A stretch of 64,000 nucleotides of DNA, from positions 14,756,001-14,820,000 of the forward strand of contig OZ176051.1 of assembly GCA_964247055.1 (NCBI GenBank). Direction: 5' to 3'. Below the pieces are notes generated by a model. The model had not been told where the DNA came from. It searched no databases and worked only from the letters and a program-made list of their open reading frames with translations. Source of the DNA: Paragordius varius. Its lineage: Eukaryota > Nematomorpha. The translations under genes were made by a program, and so were the position numbers. Of this stretch, positions 1-11,300 are shown piece after piece (within the stretch, counting starts at the first letter, position 1; every line of letters starts with the position of its first letter).

Positions 1-66
1 AAAGACCTATCTTATTTATCAGATATTTTTGATTTCAAAATCAAGCGACGATTACCGGTTCAATGA
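1..66 (+). CDS. possible 3' end of an upstream gene
   Basis: The first 63 bases are an open frame of 21 codons, rich in Lys, Arg, Asp and Phe, closed by TGA at 64-66. It could be the last exon of a gene that begins before the window. There is no homology signal and no upstream context, so this is only a possibility. Confidence 0.2.
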   Translation, partial: KDLSYLSDIFDFKIKRRLPVQ

Positions 67-244
67 AATCAAATAGTTTAACTTCTAATAATAGCAACAA
101 CAATAATTTTATTAATATATTTATTTTTCCACAGGCAAAAAACATTAATTTACATTTTCTATTCACTCACTAACTACTAGTTTTGAAATTATAATACCCT
201 AAAAATTATGTAAAAAATTTCACTATTCTTTTTGTCATGATGCC

Positions 245-288
245 GGGTCCGTTTTCTCAGAATAGCTGGTAAATTATTACTATATAAT
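245..288 (+). promoter_or_regulatory. shared promoter, M13 copy A
   Basis: A GGTCC stretch is followed by TTCTCAGAA (254-262) and, 27 bases after its start, a TATATAAT box (281-288). The same arrangement precedes copies B and C. The putative ATG lies about 62 bases after the TATA start. The parallel in three paralogues makes a core promoter the best reading. Confidence 0.55.
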
Positions 289-342
289 ATATATGATAAA
301 TTGATATGATTTACAATATATAAAATTTAATTTTATTTTCTA

Positions 343-1271
343 TGTTGATAAAAATAGTCATTTGGCCACTTTTTACAAATTTTGTATCCCATATATTTTT
401 TTAATATTTGTTGGCAAAATACTAGGTAGTAAAATTACCTTTGTTGTCAAACTTGTGATATGATGATTGATACAATAAAAAGAATATTAATTGTTTTTAA
501 AAACCATTGATAATTTTGTATTATGAATTATATTAAAAGATCAAATATTTTATGATAGGATTTTAAGTATAGGTACTTCATCGTTAACGTCCAAATTCGC
601 CAAAAATGACCAATGCACCAATTTTTATCATTTCGCATGCATTTGCATTTTCTACGGTTGAAAGAACTGGATCAACATCAATAGAAAAGCGTACTAAACA
701 AGACATTTTTGGCAAGTTTTTATTTTTACTATTTTTAATTCATTTTAATTTTTTTACATATAAATATAATATCGAAATTATTTGGTAAAGAAAAATGAAA
801 ATGAACGCCGCCCTCATGAAAAGCTCATATATACCTTTTATCGATCAAGTTTAACTCGAAAATGGCAAATTACTGGATGACCTACAAATTATACCGATAT
901 TTTAAAAACTTTTGCCTTATACAATCATCAAATTAAACCAATCTTGACCCGATCTCCCAAAAATAATGCGAAAAAAAACATTAATTTTACCGACGTCGCT
1001 TTTTTACTTGATTCATGGTTAAATGATTACCACAAAAAGAATGGATTAAAATTGGCCGATGGCAGAAGGGAGGAAATTATTGGTCGTTTCTATGAAAGTG
1101 ATGACTACAGTATATAAATACCCCTTAATGCATATGTCTGAATCAAAATACTTTGCCAATTCTACCATTATGGGAAAATACCGGGCTTATCTTCACACCC
1201 TCCTTTATCCACTGGGTTATACCCAAACAGATGTCAATTGTATAATTAATTTGGAGCAAGAGCTTGGTCTG
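343..1271 (+). pseudogene. M13 peptidase copy A, 5' fragment
   Basis: Decayed tandem copy of the first three exons of the downstream M13 gene. Exon 1 is about 343-425, with the donor in the same place as copies B and C but an in-frame stop. Exon 2 (573-711) carries the family signature NDQCTNFYHFAC, then shifts frame. Its donor reads GCAAGT, an allowed GC donor. Exon 3 (777-1271) aligns with copy C (YTFYRSS.TRKWQ, then HMSESKYFANSTIM) but has a stop near 870 and a frameshift before 1130. The exon 3 acceptor AG has become AA. No exons 4 onward are visible, so this copy is truncated and cannot make a peptidase. Confidence 0.75.
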
Positions 1272-1581
1272 GTATGTATTTTAAAAAAAAATTTTCAGCT
1301 AAATAGGGGTGTATTCACTCAATTTTTATTTATAAATTTGACACCCTATGATTGCACGATAAAATGCGAGCTGGATTATTATAATACATATTCTTATACA
1401 ATAAAGACTTGATGAGAAAACATGTTATATTTATATATTTATCAGCATATTATCCAGCACATGTATAACTCAACAAACATTCTATATTAAATATGTTTGA
1501 GCAATAGAATGGCAAATTTGTTGTTTAAGTAAGGGAATGTTCAATTTTATACAATTTTAATCTTTTGTTTAGTAGCGTAAC

Positions 1582-1740
1582 CAGTGGCGAAACTACGGGG
1601 AGCTAGGGGAAGCAGTGCGGGGGGGGGGGGGGGGGGCAAGGCAAAACATGGGCGCTTTTTATTTAAAATTAATTTGGGCCCCTTTTCTATTTTGAGGGGG
1701 GGGGGGGAATTTATTATTTTTTTTATTTACAGATATATAA
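1582..1740. mobile_element. left end of a CAGNGGCGTAGC-type hAT MITE
   Basis: Begins CAGTGGCGAAACTACGG and contains two poly-G runs (about 1619-1637 and 1696-1708). This matches, in reverse-complement sense, the poly-C blocks of the related copies near 25.3 and 28.5 kb. No matching right end was found. Confidence 0.4.
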
Positions 1741-2590
1741 GTAATTATTGCCTGATTGTAGTTTTATGGCAAAGAATAAAAAGAATTATTATTGATTGAA
1801 AGGAAGAAAAAGCGAAAAAATGCATTTTTTCAACTATCTGAATAAGCGGTTTTATTATAATTTGATAATTAATAAACACCTTTAAATCTCTTAAAAATTA
1901 ATAAATGAGTATAGATAGTTGCACAAATTAAGTGCTTATAAATTTTCAAGTCCTAAATTATTTTGATTATAAAAATTATAGTATTATAGTTTTATGAGAA
2001 TTCCCAAATTTTTAAAGACTTAATTTTTTGCCTCTCTTAAATTAAAATAATGACAAATAAAATCTCATTTGCAATCAAATATTTATATAGCCTAAAGATA
2101 TATTTCTTTTTTAATGTAGTATGAGAGACAATTTCCATATTTAATTTTTATAAAATGGGTTCATGTAAATTTTAATATTATTGAAAAGGAAGAGCAAAAA
2201 ATGCCTTTAAAAAAATGAGGGAAAAAAGAAAAACATTCATCATAACAATAATCCCTAGCAACTAATCCCAATTTATTTTTTTTGATTATACAATATGAAA
2301 TTTAATGCAGGCCAACTCACATTAATGTTGGCCAATTCATATTATAGCAAAATACGAGAAATAACAATAATTTTGAAAAATGTTTTTCATTGCATACATC
2401 GTGAATGAAATTCGTTAAATTTTCAGAATGATTGTTTTTTCACATACTCTACTGTACATGAATTGGCACATTTGTTAGCTATAATATTCATTGTTTTTTT
2501 AATATTTTTAACCTTTGATGCATGTTATTTTCAAATTTATTTTTAGTTCTAAAACTTAATAGTTCGTTAAACTTTCACCAAACGTTAAAA
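1741..2590. other. AT-rich spacer, no gene seen
   Basis: No supported coding frame and no splice-consistent exon. Low-complexity A/T sequence between M13 copy A and the hAT remnant. Confidence 0.5.
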
Positions 2591-3125
2591 CAGGGGTCGC
2601 ATTTTTTTCAGCGGGCCATTTTAAAATTAAAAAATCTTGGCTGTCCGCGCATTCATATTCCATTTAATTAGTATTTTTATACATATTTATCAGTTACGCT
2701 TCCATAAAGTTAACTAAAATGAGTGAAATACAAATTATCAATTCAGCTAAAACTTAATAATTAATTATCCAAACAATTTGAGTGAATATTTTGTGATTCA
2801 AATAGTGTCAGTTTCTAATTCGCTGGATGAGATCGCTTAAATTAATGCCAGGAAATTTTCAGAGCTATTAATTATTAAATACCCAACAGTTGCAGCCAGT
2901 TGTGATGACGTTATAACAACATTCTTATTGTTTTTGACTTTACCAGTTACGGTTGCTACAGCGGAACGTTCTTCATTCTCAAAGTTAAAATTATCTAGAA
3001 TTATATTAGAAGCACGATGGATAGTTCAGGAATGGAAAAAGATTCATAAATGCTGCCAACTTACGTATAATACTTATCATACATATTAGTCTGTCCCCTT
3101 ACATGATTTTATCACGCGGTCCATG
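2591..3125 (+). mobile_element. hAT transposon remnant with dimerisation domain
   Basis: Starts CAGGGGTCGC with a following GCGGGCC, typical of hAT ends. At 2925-3035 one frame reads LTLPVTVATAERS then FSKLKL, the hallmark of the hAT C-terminal dimerisation domain (ZMYM1-like family). Most of the transposase is missing, so this is an internally deleted, dead copy. The right boundary near 3125 is estimated from a degraded CGCGGTCC end. Confidence 0.7.
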
Positions 3126-3511
3126 CAAAATAACTAACTACTAAGTTAAAACGGTATATATTTTCCGATAATACTACCAAATACTGATAATTCTTCGTAC
3201 TGTTAAAAAATCAATTACTAGTTTTATTTTTAGAATATTACGCGGAAAATTTAATAATCAGTTTTATTTTTTCTAGTTCTTATAATAATGTTTTTCTTTG
3301 CAACCCAAATGGGATTAACAAATATATATTATGCATGTCATTATTGATACATGTATGATTAATGCAAATGTTTGCCTACAGGCATACCCATTTTCACTAA
3401 ATCAATTAATATCGTTACATCATTCACTTTATACTGCCTTCATCATACGTAGAAATTCACAACGGAAGAAATCGGAATGGATGATAGTTAAAAGAAAATT
3501 GGAAAGATAGA

Positions 3512-3554
3512 GGGTCCTGGTTCTCAGAATATTTGGTAACTTTCACTATATAAA
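3512..3554 (+). promoter_or_regulatory. shared promoter, M13 copy B
   Basis: GGTCC, then TTCTCAGAA (3521-3529), then a TATATAAA box starting at 3547, 26 bases after the palindrome starts. The ATG at 3613 is 66 bases beyond the TATA start. Confidence 0.6.
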
Positions 3555-3612
3555 CTCTTTAATAAATTTGGAAAATAAGTAATATCTAATAACTTTTCTA
3601 ATGCTAAATTTA

Positions 3613-6255
3613 ATGACCATTTCCATCTATAATATAATTTCATGTATGTTATGTTTTTTCGTATTGTTAGACAACGTACCAGGTATTTTTTTAAACTTTA
3701 TCAATTTTAAGTGTTAATTTAAATATCATACAAATTGTGTAATTCTTCTATATAAAATTAATTTTGATTATAGAAGAAAAAATATTTTTTACAGGAATCT
3801 CATCTTTGCCCTCCAAATTGGACAATAAAAATGACCCTTGCAAAAATGTATATGAGTTTGCTTGCAAAGATATTTTTACAACTTTACTGCCATTGAAAGG
3901 AGTGGAGACCGATTCAGCAAAACAACTAACAGTATTAAAAGACAAGTTTTTGATAATTATTTATTAAGTAATTTATTTTATTATACAGTATGAATAAGTA
4001 TACGTTGCAATTTTTTCCCATATTGCCAGAGTAAACAGTAAAGAGAATAATTATTGTCTAATAATAGTTAAAGTGAACTATAGGCCAATTATGCCCTTTT
4101 CTGAATTTGATTTTGCTCGCAATGTATAATGAAAATCTCACGCTACTTGTATTATCTGTATAAATATAAACAGATTGTTACTTATAACTTTATTCAAATG
4201 TTTGTTTTTATTGTTTTGTTTTTTAAGATTACTTGCTGAGTAAAAGGAATGACCACAACAATCTCTTAGAAAAGTTAATGTACACCTTTTATCGATCATG
4301 TCGTACTCAAAAATGGCAAAAAAGACGACCGATTAATTACACGAAAATTTTTGAAACCTTTGCTTTATATAGTGAAGTTAGGCCAATTTTTATACGGGCC
4401 AACATTAATAAGAATGAGGAATTGAAAACAAGCGTAGCATCTTTTCTAGATTTATGGCTAAATGAGCAACACGAAAGAAAATGTAATTAGTAATAGACAC
4501 AAAAAAATTTATTATTGAAAAGTTGATTGGCCAATTCGTAGATATGGAGGGCATTCACTTTGTGTACGCTACACTCATATGTCTGAACCCAAATTTTTTT
4601 GAAAATCTTGTCGTTATAAAAAATTACAAAGCCTATGTAAATGCAATCTTATCACCCTGGGGTTTCGCCCCAGTCGACGTATATCCTATAGGATTTGGAA
4701 CAAGAACTTGCTAAGGTAACAGTATCTCTTCTACAAAATATGTAAACAATATTATTTATTTAATTATTTTATTTTTTGGAACACTTGTAAAAGTTAGATA
4801 TCCGAGTTGATAATTTTTAAGTTGGCTGTCATACTCACTCATATTAAGATATGTTAAACTTAATAAAAATATAATTTCCATTATATTTTTATAAATTATA
4901 CATGCAGATAAGAAACGCAATCGTATATGCCAAATCAAAAGATTACCAAAATGTAAATGACTTATTGAACAATTTTCCAATGGTATTTATCAATTTATCG
5001 TAAATATTTATATATTACCTAATATTATGTTTGTATTTAATTTATATTTGTATTTAGTTTAGGTTGCCTCTGAAAGATATTGACTTGGGAAAATCGCCGA
5101 TCAAACAAACCCCGATCGCATATCTTTCAAAAGTAGACCATCTGTTATATTACAGATCTGGAATAATGTTTTTATATTTGTTTTTGCTATACCTACAATT
5201 AAGTTTTTATTTCTAATATTTTAATTATACCTATAATCAGAATTACTTACTAAAAACTAAAAATGGGTAGACATATTTTAATTTCAAAATTATTTACAAT
5301 TTTAAACGTTGATGATAACAAATTAAAAGTAATGTTTTATATACAGTAAAATAATATAGAAATGCTAGAATAATATCTTACTATAAGGCGACATTTTTTT
5401 GTTTTTTGAATATATCATATTGTTTTGGGTAAATAAGTAAAAATTTGGCAACACACCCAATTATATATTTTACAATTATAATAGGTAATAATAATTTTAA
5501 TTTTTACTGTATTTGACACTAGAACGTTGTACATCTACCTCATATATAATCATTTGCTCTCAAATTAACATTATATTCACACAAATACATTCATGGATTA
5601 TCAAGACTTGGTTTGCCCATACATTAATGGCTGTTTTGAAAGGAGTGAGGAGCCTAATTACTGTTATTCAAATACGCAATCGCGTTTTCCCTAAGTCTAC
5701 AATGATGATGCTTATAAAATTTTAGCCAGGTCTACTGATGAGTTACGAGAGGTAACCAATTGATGTAGTCTATATAATTTTAGGTAAATATTACATATTC
5801 AAAATAAATTAGAGTTGATTTGACCGGTGTATTGGTGTAACTTTTTAGTTATTTATGGGCCTACCGGATAAGTATTATGTAGATGTTTTAACTACCTAAA
5901 AAACAAATGCACTTTTAAATGTCAAAAATCAATATATTAAATTTTTTTCCATTGATTTTAACATTTATACCATAATCATTATATAAATTTATACATGTGA
6001 TAAACATAGGTTTAAAACTTTGGCTGTGTTTTTATTTTAAAAACAATCACGGTCAGTTTGTTTATAACACATAATCCTATTCCGTTTTGTATTGTAGCCT
6101 TTTTAAATGTTCTACGCATGAAATATATTATATAGCTTTTTTATTTATTATCAAATAGATTGATAATATATTTGATCTAATACGAAAGGAAGCCATCTAC
6201 ACTATTAAAAAAGTGACAATTTGCCACAAACTATCATACTTGAGTAGTGGAAAAG
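3613..6255 (+). pseudogene. M13 peptidase copy B, 5' half
   Basis: Seven exons collinear with copy C: 3613-3682 (hydrophobic leader), 3795-3952 (NDPCKNVYEFACKD signature), 4228-4715, 4908-4982, 5058-5167, 5523-5751 and 6159-6255. Intron positions agree with copy C, and exon 4 is exactly 75 nt in both. Decay is clear: the exon 2 donor GT is now AT; exon 3 has stops near 4488 and frameshifts after 4540; exon 6 (DYQDLVCPYINGC) has two in-frame stops; exon 7 is 97 nt instead of 99, breaking phase. No catalytic-half exons follow before copy C starts. A broken tandem duplicate, younger than copy A judging by its better preserved structure. Confidence 0.8.
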
Positions 6256-8150
6256 GTAGCCTAATTTATTGTATTGTTTTAATATATTTTTTTGCAATAA
6301 TCACAATTAAAAATTAACACTATAATCATTTTCATGTGTCCTTCGATACAAATGGGGCTTGTTTAGTTTTAATATTTTACAAAGTGTGTAATATATTGAA
6401 TCGATTGTAAAAATTTCTAAATATATTACATTAATTTATGTATCAAAATTTAAAAATTAACCAAAATTCTATTTTTAGCTATATACTAACAAATTTTGTG
6501 ACAAATTGATATTCGTATGAATTGTACGTCGTTGGTTGATATCACTAATTTCAAATCCTATTTTGCATAAATTATATACTTAATAATTCCTACTCATGTG
6601 AAAATCCAAAATAAAACAGTATTTTTTTATACACTCATAAACTAATGACAAAAAAATACAAAAATGAAAAACAATATTTTTGGATTTATTTTGATATATA
6701 AGTATTTTTTACTGAGTAAATCTGAATGTTAAGATTTTGTTTAGGTAGTATAATAATTAAAAAAATTAATATAATATAGTTTCAATAAATTTCTTTTGTC
6801 TTTTAAGTGTGATAAAAGAAAAACGCCATTTTTTGAGCTAAAATTTTATAGAAACCCTAACTATATGATTTTAGGCTATTTATATATAAAAAATATATCC
6901 TAAAATAATAATAAACCATATATCTCAAATTATATCATTATTTTTTGAATCCTTAATTATCCTTAATTTTCAATTTTTGCTCGATTTCGATATTCTCTCA
7001 ATATTTCAACTACGTTGTCAACAAATAATAATTTTTGCGGCAAATGAATTCACTGGTCATAAGCTACCTCATTAAAAAAAAAATTTCGTTTAATTTAAAT
7101 GACCCTCTTTTTTTGTACACAGTGTATATATACTCTTCATAATTTTTCAACAAATATATATTAAATTTAATAGGCTATAAAACAAATTTTCAATTTTTCA
7201 TTTTATATCTTTAATTTTGACTATAAAAATTCAGGATCCGAAATAAGGAATCGGTTGGAAACGAAAATCAGATGATTTTTAATTGAGAAAAGATTTAAGT
7301 TAACCTAGCTTCCTAAATTATTACCATTTTGATAAGCTTTTTTCTTTTTTGAAATATTTGCTTGTCCTATGTTAATTTTTTTTTCATATTGCAACCATAG
7401 TATTTGATATATTTTTAAAAAATAAGATTTTGATTAATAAACGAGAAAAAATAAGCCGCTATTGTCTTCTTGAAACTGAAAATATATCGATTGACCAACT
7501 TGATAAAACACATTATTCGTTAGAATCATTGAAGTCTAAACATTTTATAGGTTGATTTGAAATTTCAATTTTCAAATTTTAAATTGATAATGACTACCGG
7601 GATCCTGGATTTATGTACGCTTACAATATGTTTATATGTATCAAAAATCTTTTTCACATATAATTATAGCATGATATTGTTAAAACTGTAGATATACAGT
7701 TCTCATAAAAATATATTTGGCTTTTTGTCAAACACACTTTTTATTTTTTTAATTTTCTATGATTGAAAGAGGAGCGTGCTATTAAAAACCAAAATTTGAT
7801 ATATCTAGTATAAAATAAACATAAGATATAGGTTGTTTTTATGAATATTTATCATATGGGTTCGAATCCAATCTAAAAAACCAAAATTTTATTGTCATCA
7901 GAGTTTTATATTTATGACACCATTTTTGTAATCATAAATAACTCGTTTTCCTTACCCTTATGACATCTTTCTACATAATAAAAATTATATCATTTAAGAA
8001 AAAGTATAAAATTTTTTTTGGAAATGTATTTGCCTAAAGGCAAAATTGTTTTAGTTAAATAAACTATATTTTTTTACATTAGCTAATCGTAAAAGGTCTA
8101 ACTGATATCGAAGGAACGAAAATTTAACTACATATAATTATTTCTTAAAA
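6256..8150. other. AT-rich spacer between M13 copies B and C
   Basis: No exon, terminal repeat or long open frame is supported. A GGTTCGAATCC motif occurs at about 7860, but no tRNA cloverleaf fits around it. Confidence 0.5.
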
Positions 8151-8153
8151 AAT

Positions 8154-8196
8154 CGGACCTTTTCTTAGAATACCTCAGGTATTTTACTATAAAAAA
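8154..8196 (+). promoter_or_regulatory. shared promoter, M13 copy C
   Basis: GGACC, then TTCTTAGAA (8162-8170), a GGTATTTTACTATA stretch, and a TATAAAA box starting at 8188. Spacing from palindrome start to TATA is 26 bases, as in copy B. The ATG at 8256 is 68 bases beyond. Confidence 0.65.
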
Positions 8197-8255
8197 GTGA
8201 TCCAATTTTGAAAAAGTAATTTAATATTTCTTTTTATCATTAAATATTAAAATAA

Positions 8256-8343
8256 ATGACCGATTCGATCTTAAATAGATTTATACGTTATAATTTTATT
8301 TTGTCCATTATATACTATTTGGCATTTGTTGAAAAAATACCAG
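8256..8343 (+). CDS. M13 copy C exon 1, leader/anchor
   Basis: ATG chosen because it follows the shared TATA box and gives 29 codons plus one base joining in frame to exon 2 (Pro-Gly junction). Encodes a hydrophobic stretch FILSIIYYLAF preceded by basic residues, fitting a signal peptide or type II membrane anchor. Donor is CAG|GTAATT. Confidence 0.75.
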
Positions 8344-11300
8344 GTAATTTTTTAAAGGTTTTTATATTATATCACACCAATCTAATTTGCAATTTTTTTA
8401 CATTTTTCAGGTCTTTTGTCGTTACCATCACAATTGGGAACAATCGCCAACCCATGTGTGAATTTTCATGATTATAGTTGCAAAGATTTCGATTACAACT
8501 TTTCTCCTGGTGAAAAAAGCGGAGATCAATTTACTAAAATAGCTAAGATTATGAACAAGGATGTTTTTGGTAATATATTTATACGAATAGGGATAAAAAT
8601 CTCTTATCTTAGTTATATTTAAATGCATATCTTATCTTTCATTATGTATTTATTTGATATTACCACAAATGATAGATTATTTGGTTAACAAACATGAAAA
8701 TGACCGGAATCCCTTTGAAAAATTGATGCATACTTTTTATCGATCATGTCAAACTCGAAAATGGCAAACTAGGCGACCTATAAATTATGAAGATATTTTT
8801 AAATCATTTAAGTTATACCCGGAAACTAAACTTGTTTTCACCCGTTCCTCCAAAAATAATACAAATTCCTTCAATCTGGCTCTTAATCTTGATATGTGGC
8901 TTAATGGACAAAAAGAAAGACATAATAATAATAATAATAATAAAAATCGGATTTTAAATACCAATGTAAAGCGGCTTATTGTTCAAAAACTTATAGGCCG
9001 ACTTGAAATATCGTTTGGGACAATATCTCTAAAATACCCAAAACTTCATATGTCTGATCCCAAATTTTTTGCCGATTCTACCATTATGAAGAATTACAAA
9101 ACATATCTCACCAGTCTTCTATCACCATTGGGCTTCACCTCAATCGACGCAAAATTAATAATAGATTTGGAACGGGAACATGCTATGGTATCCATTTTTA
9201 AAAGTGTAAACGAATAATAATATTACGCAATAAATGAGATGGATAAGTTTAAATTGTTAAAATATCCCTAAGAATTTCTCCCCCTTTCGCTAATAAGTTC
9301 AATATTTTTTTCTTTCAACTTTCCAGGGTCACCTTAAACTAAGCTGTTATTAACTATATAATTTAATTAGGGGGTGTTAAGCTCAAATATCTTCGCGGCT
9401 GCTTTGATAATTTTTGGGTTTAATTTTTTTGCAAATTTTAGATGCTGCTATATCTTCTAAATAATCGTAAATTTTTGATTGTATTTTTTTAAATATTTTT
9501 TAGATCCCTTTTCTATACCAAAAAAAGCGGATCGTACCTCCCTGAATTAAATTATTTATATTTAGGTAATTTTTTATATCTCCATAATAACCATACATAA
9601 TATATGGTCAAAAAGTTATTATAAAATGCACATTACTTATTGATTAATAGATAAAAAAAATTTAAAAAGTGTTATAAAAAATAATTGCACAATCGAGTGT
9701 AAATTGACTTGGTCATCAAGGGCTTCGTCGGATATTACTTTAATTTGAATTTTTGGATCAAAATGCTAAAATCTAAATATGCAGAAATAATGTATGTTTT
9801 TGTTCAATTTTAAATATCATTCTAATAATCGTTTTTATCTTTTAGATAAGAAAAGCCACCGTTTATGATGAATCGAAAAATTACAAAAAAGCTCTCAGTT
9901 TTATCCGAGATTTTCCTCTGGTTTGATAATATTATAATAAAAAGGGGATAATTAATATCAACCATGAATTTGTATTATATTGTTTCCTATAACTTTCCTA
10001 TTTTATATTTTGTTTAGTTTCAGTCATACTTGGATGAGATAAACCGTTTAAATATTTCATCTATTGAAGTTCCCATCAGATATCTAACCAAGGTGCATCA
10101 TTTGCTTCAGAATAAATATTTAAGTAGCTGGTCTGGAATAAGGTTTAGTCTTATGCTATTTTTCGATTGTAACATATATTTTAAATATAGTATTTGTTAA
10201 ATTTAAAAAAGTCTAAAGTATATCCAACATGTAATCTGATGTTTTTTTAACAATATTTTAATATATGAGGATATTATTAATATTAACAATCATCAACAGA
10301 GTCTAAAACCATCTACTAATATTTAAATATAGGGTTTTTCTCAGCGGTCATAAATGCACTTTCCCTGATCGTGCTCCACGCTTATCAAAATAACTTGTTA
10401 CATTTCAGAATATAATATTTATCACGTATGTAAAAAAAGTAGTGGTATAAAATTTAAAATAATAAGTCAAATTTTGAATTAATAACACTAGACAACAAAT
10501 TTTAACTTTTTTTAACCGCCATTCTTTTAAATTTAAAATTTATTTCATTAAAGTACATAATTAGTATATCTGAAAAAAAAATTGGTCTAGCATACATGAA
10601 TTTTTTTATATTAGAGTTTATCAAAGGTGTTTAGCCCCGATTTAACATTAAACTCGAAATTTCGAAAATTAAAAGTTTTAGATATGAAGCTATTTATTTT
10701 ATATCATTCGAAAGAGCGCAAAAAACTGCATCTTTTAAATGGTAGTAAGTCATTAAATCAATCGGATGTAAAAGTTATTTGGATTTAAATGGTCGAAATT
10801 TTCAATCCTTAAATAAGTCAAGAATTTTCACAGACAATATAATTTGAAAAACATATAAATTATTTTAATATAATTATTAGGGTTATAATAGTATTTAATT
10901 TAAAAAAAATGTTTGAAAAAGCTTTTGGTAAAAATAATTATTATCATAAATATTTTACCTAGTGGATACTAAAATGCATAGTTATAACTGTAAATTTATT
11001 ACATAATAAAAGATCAAAAATACCTTAAACTTTGTTTTTATCTTTAAAATTTCGAAATTATCAGCCTCGTAAAGAAAATAAATTAATATTGATGAGATGG
11101 TAATTTTTAGGAAACAAAAAACTTAAAAATGGCTGTTTTAAGTGACAAAGCTATAAAAAAATGTTTTAATCAAGAACTTTCTTGTGTTTTCTTTTTAGGA
11201 CATTCATCACCATCTTAACAAAGTTTAAGCTAATTTCATCCATTAGTTTTAAAAATATAATAATTAAAAAAAATGCTCTCGCTTCGCGCGTTTGTCGCTC

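Noticed and set aside
1584-1799. 71-codon frame with a Gly-rich start
   Set aside because: The Gly codons are the poly-G tract of a MITE.
7855-7880. GGTTCGAATCC motif, as in a tRNA T-arm
   Set aside because: The T-stem does not pair well and no acceptor, D or anticodon arms fit in the 70 bases upstream.
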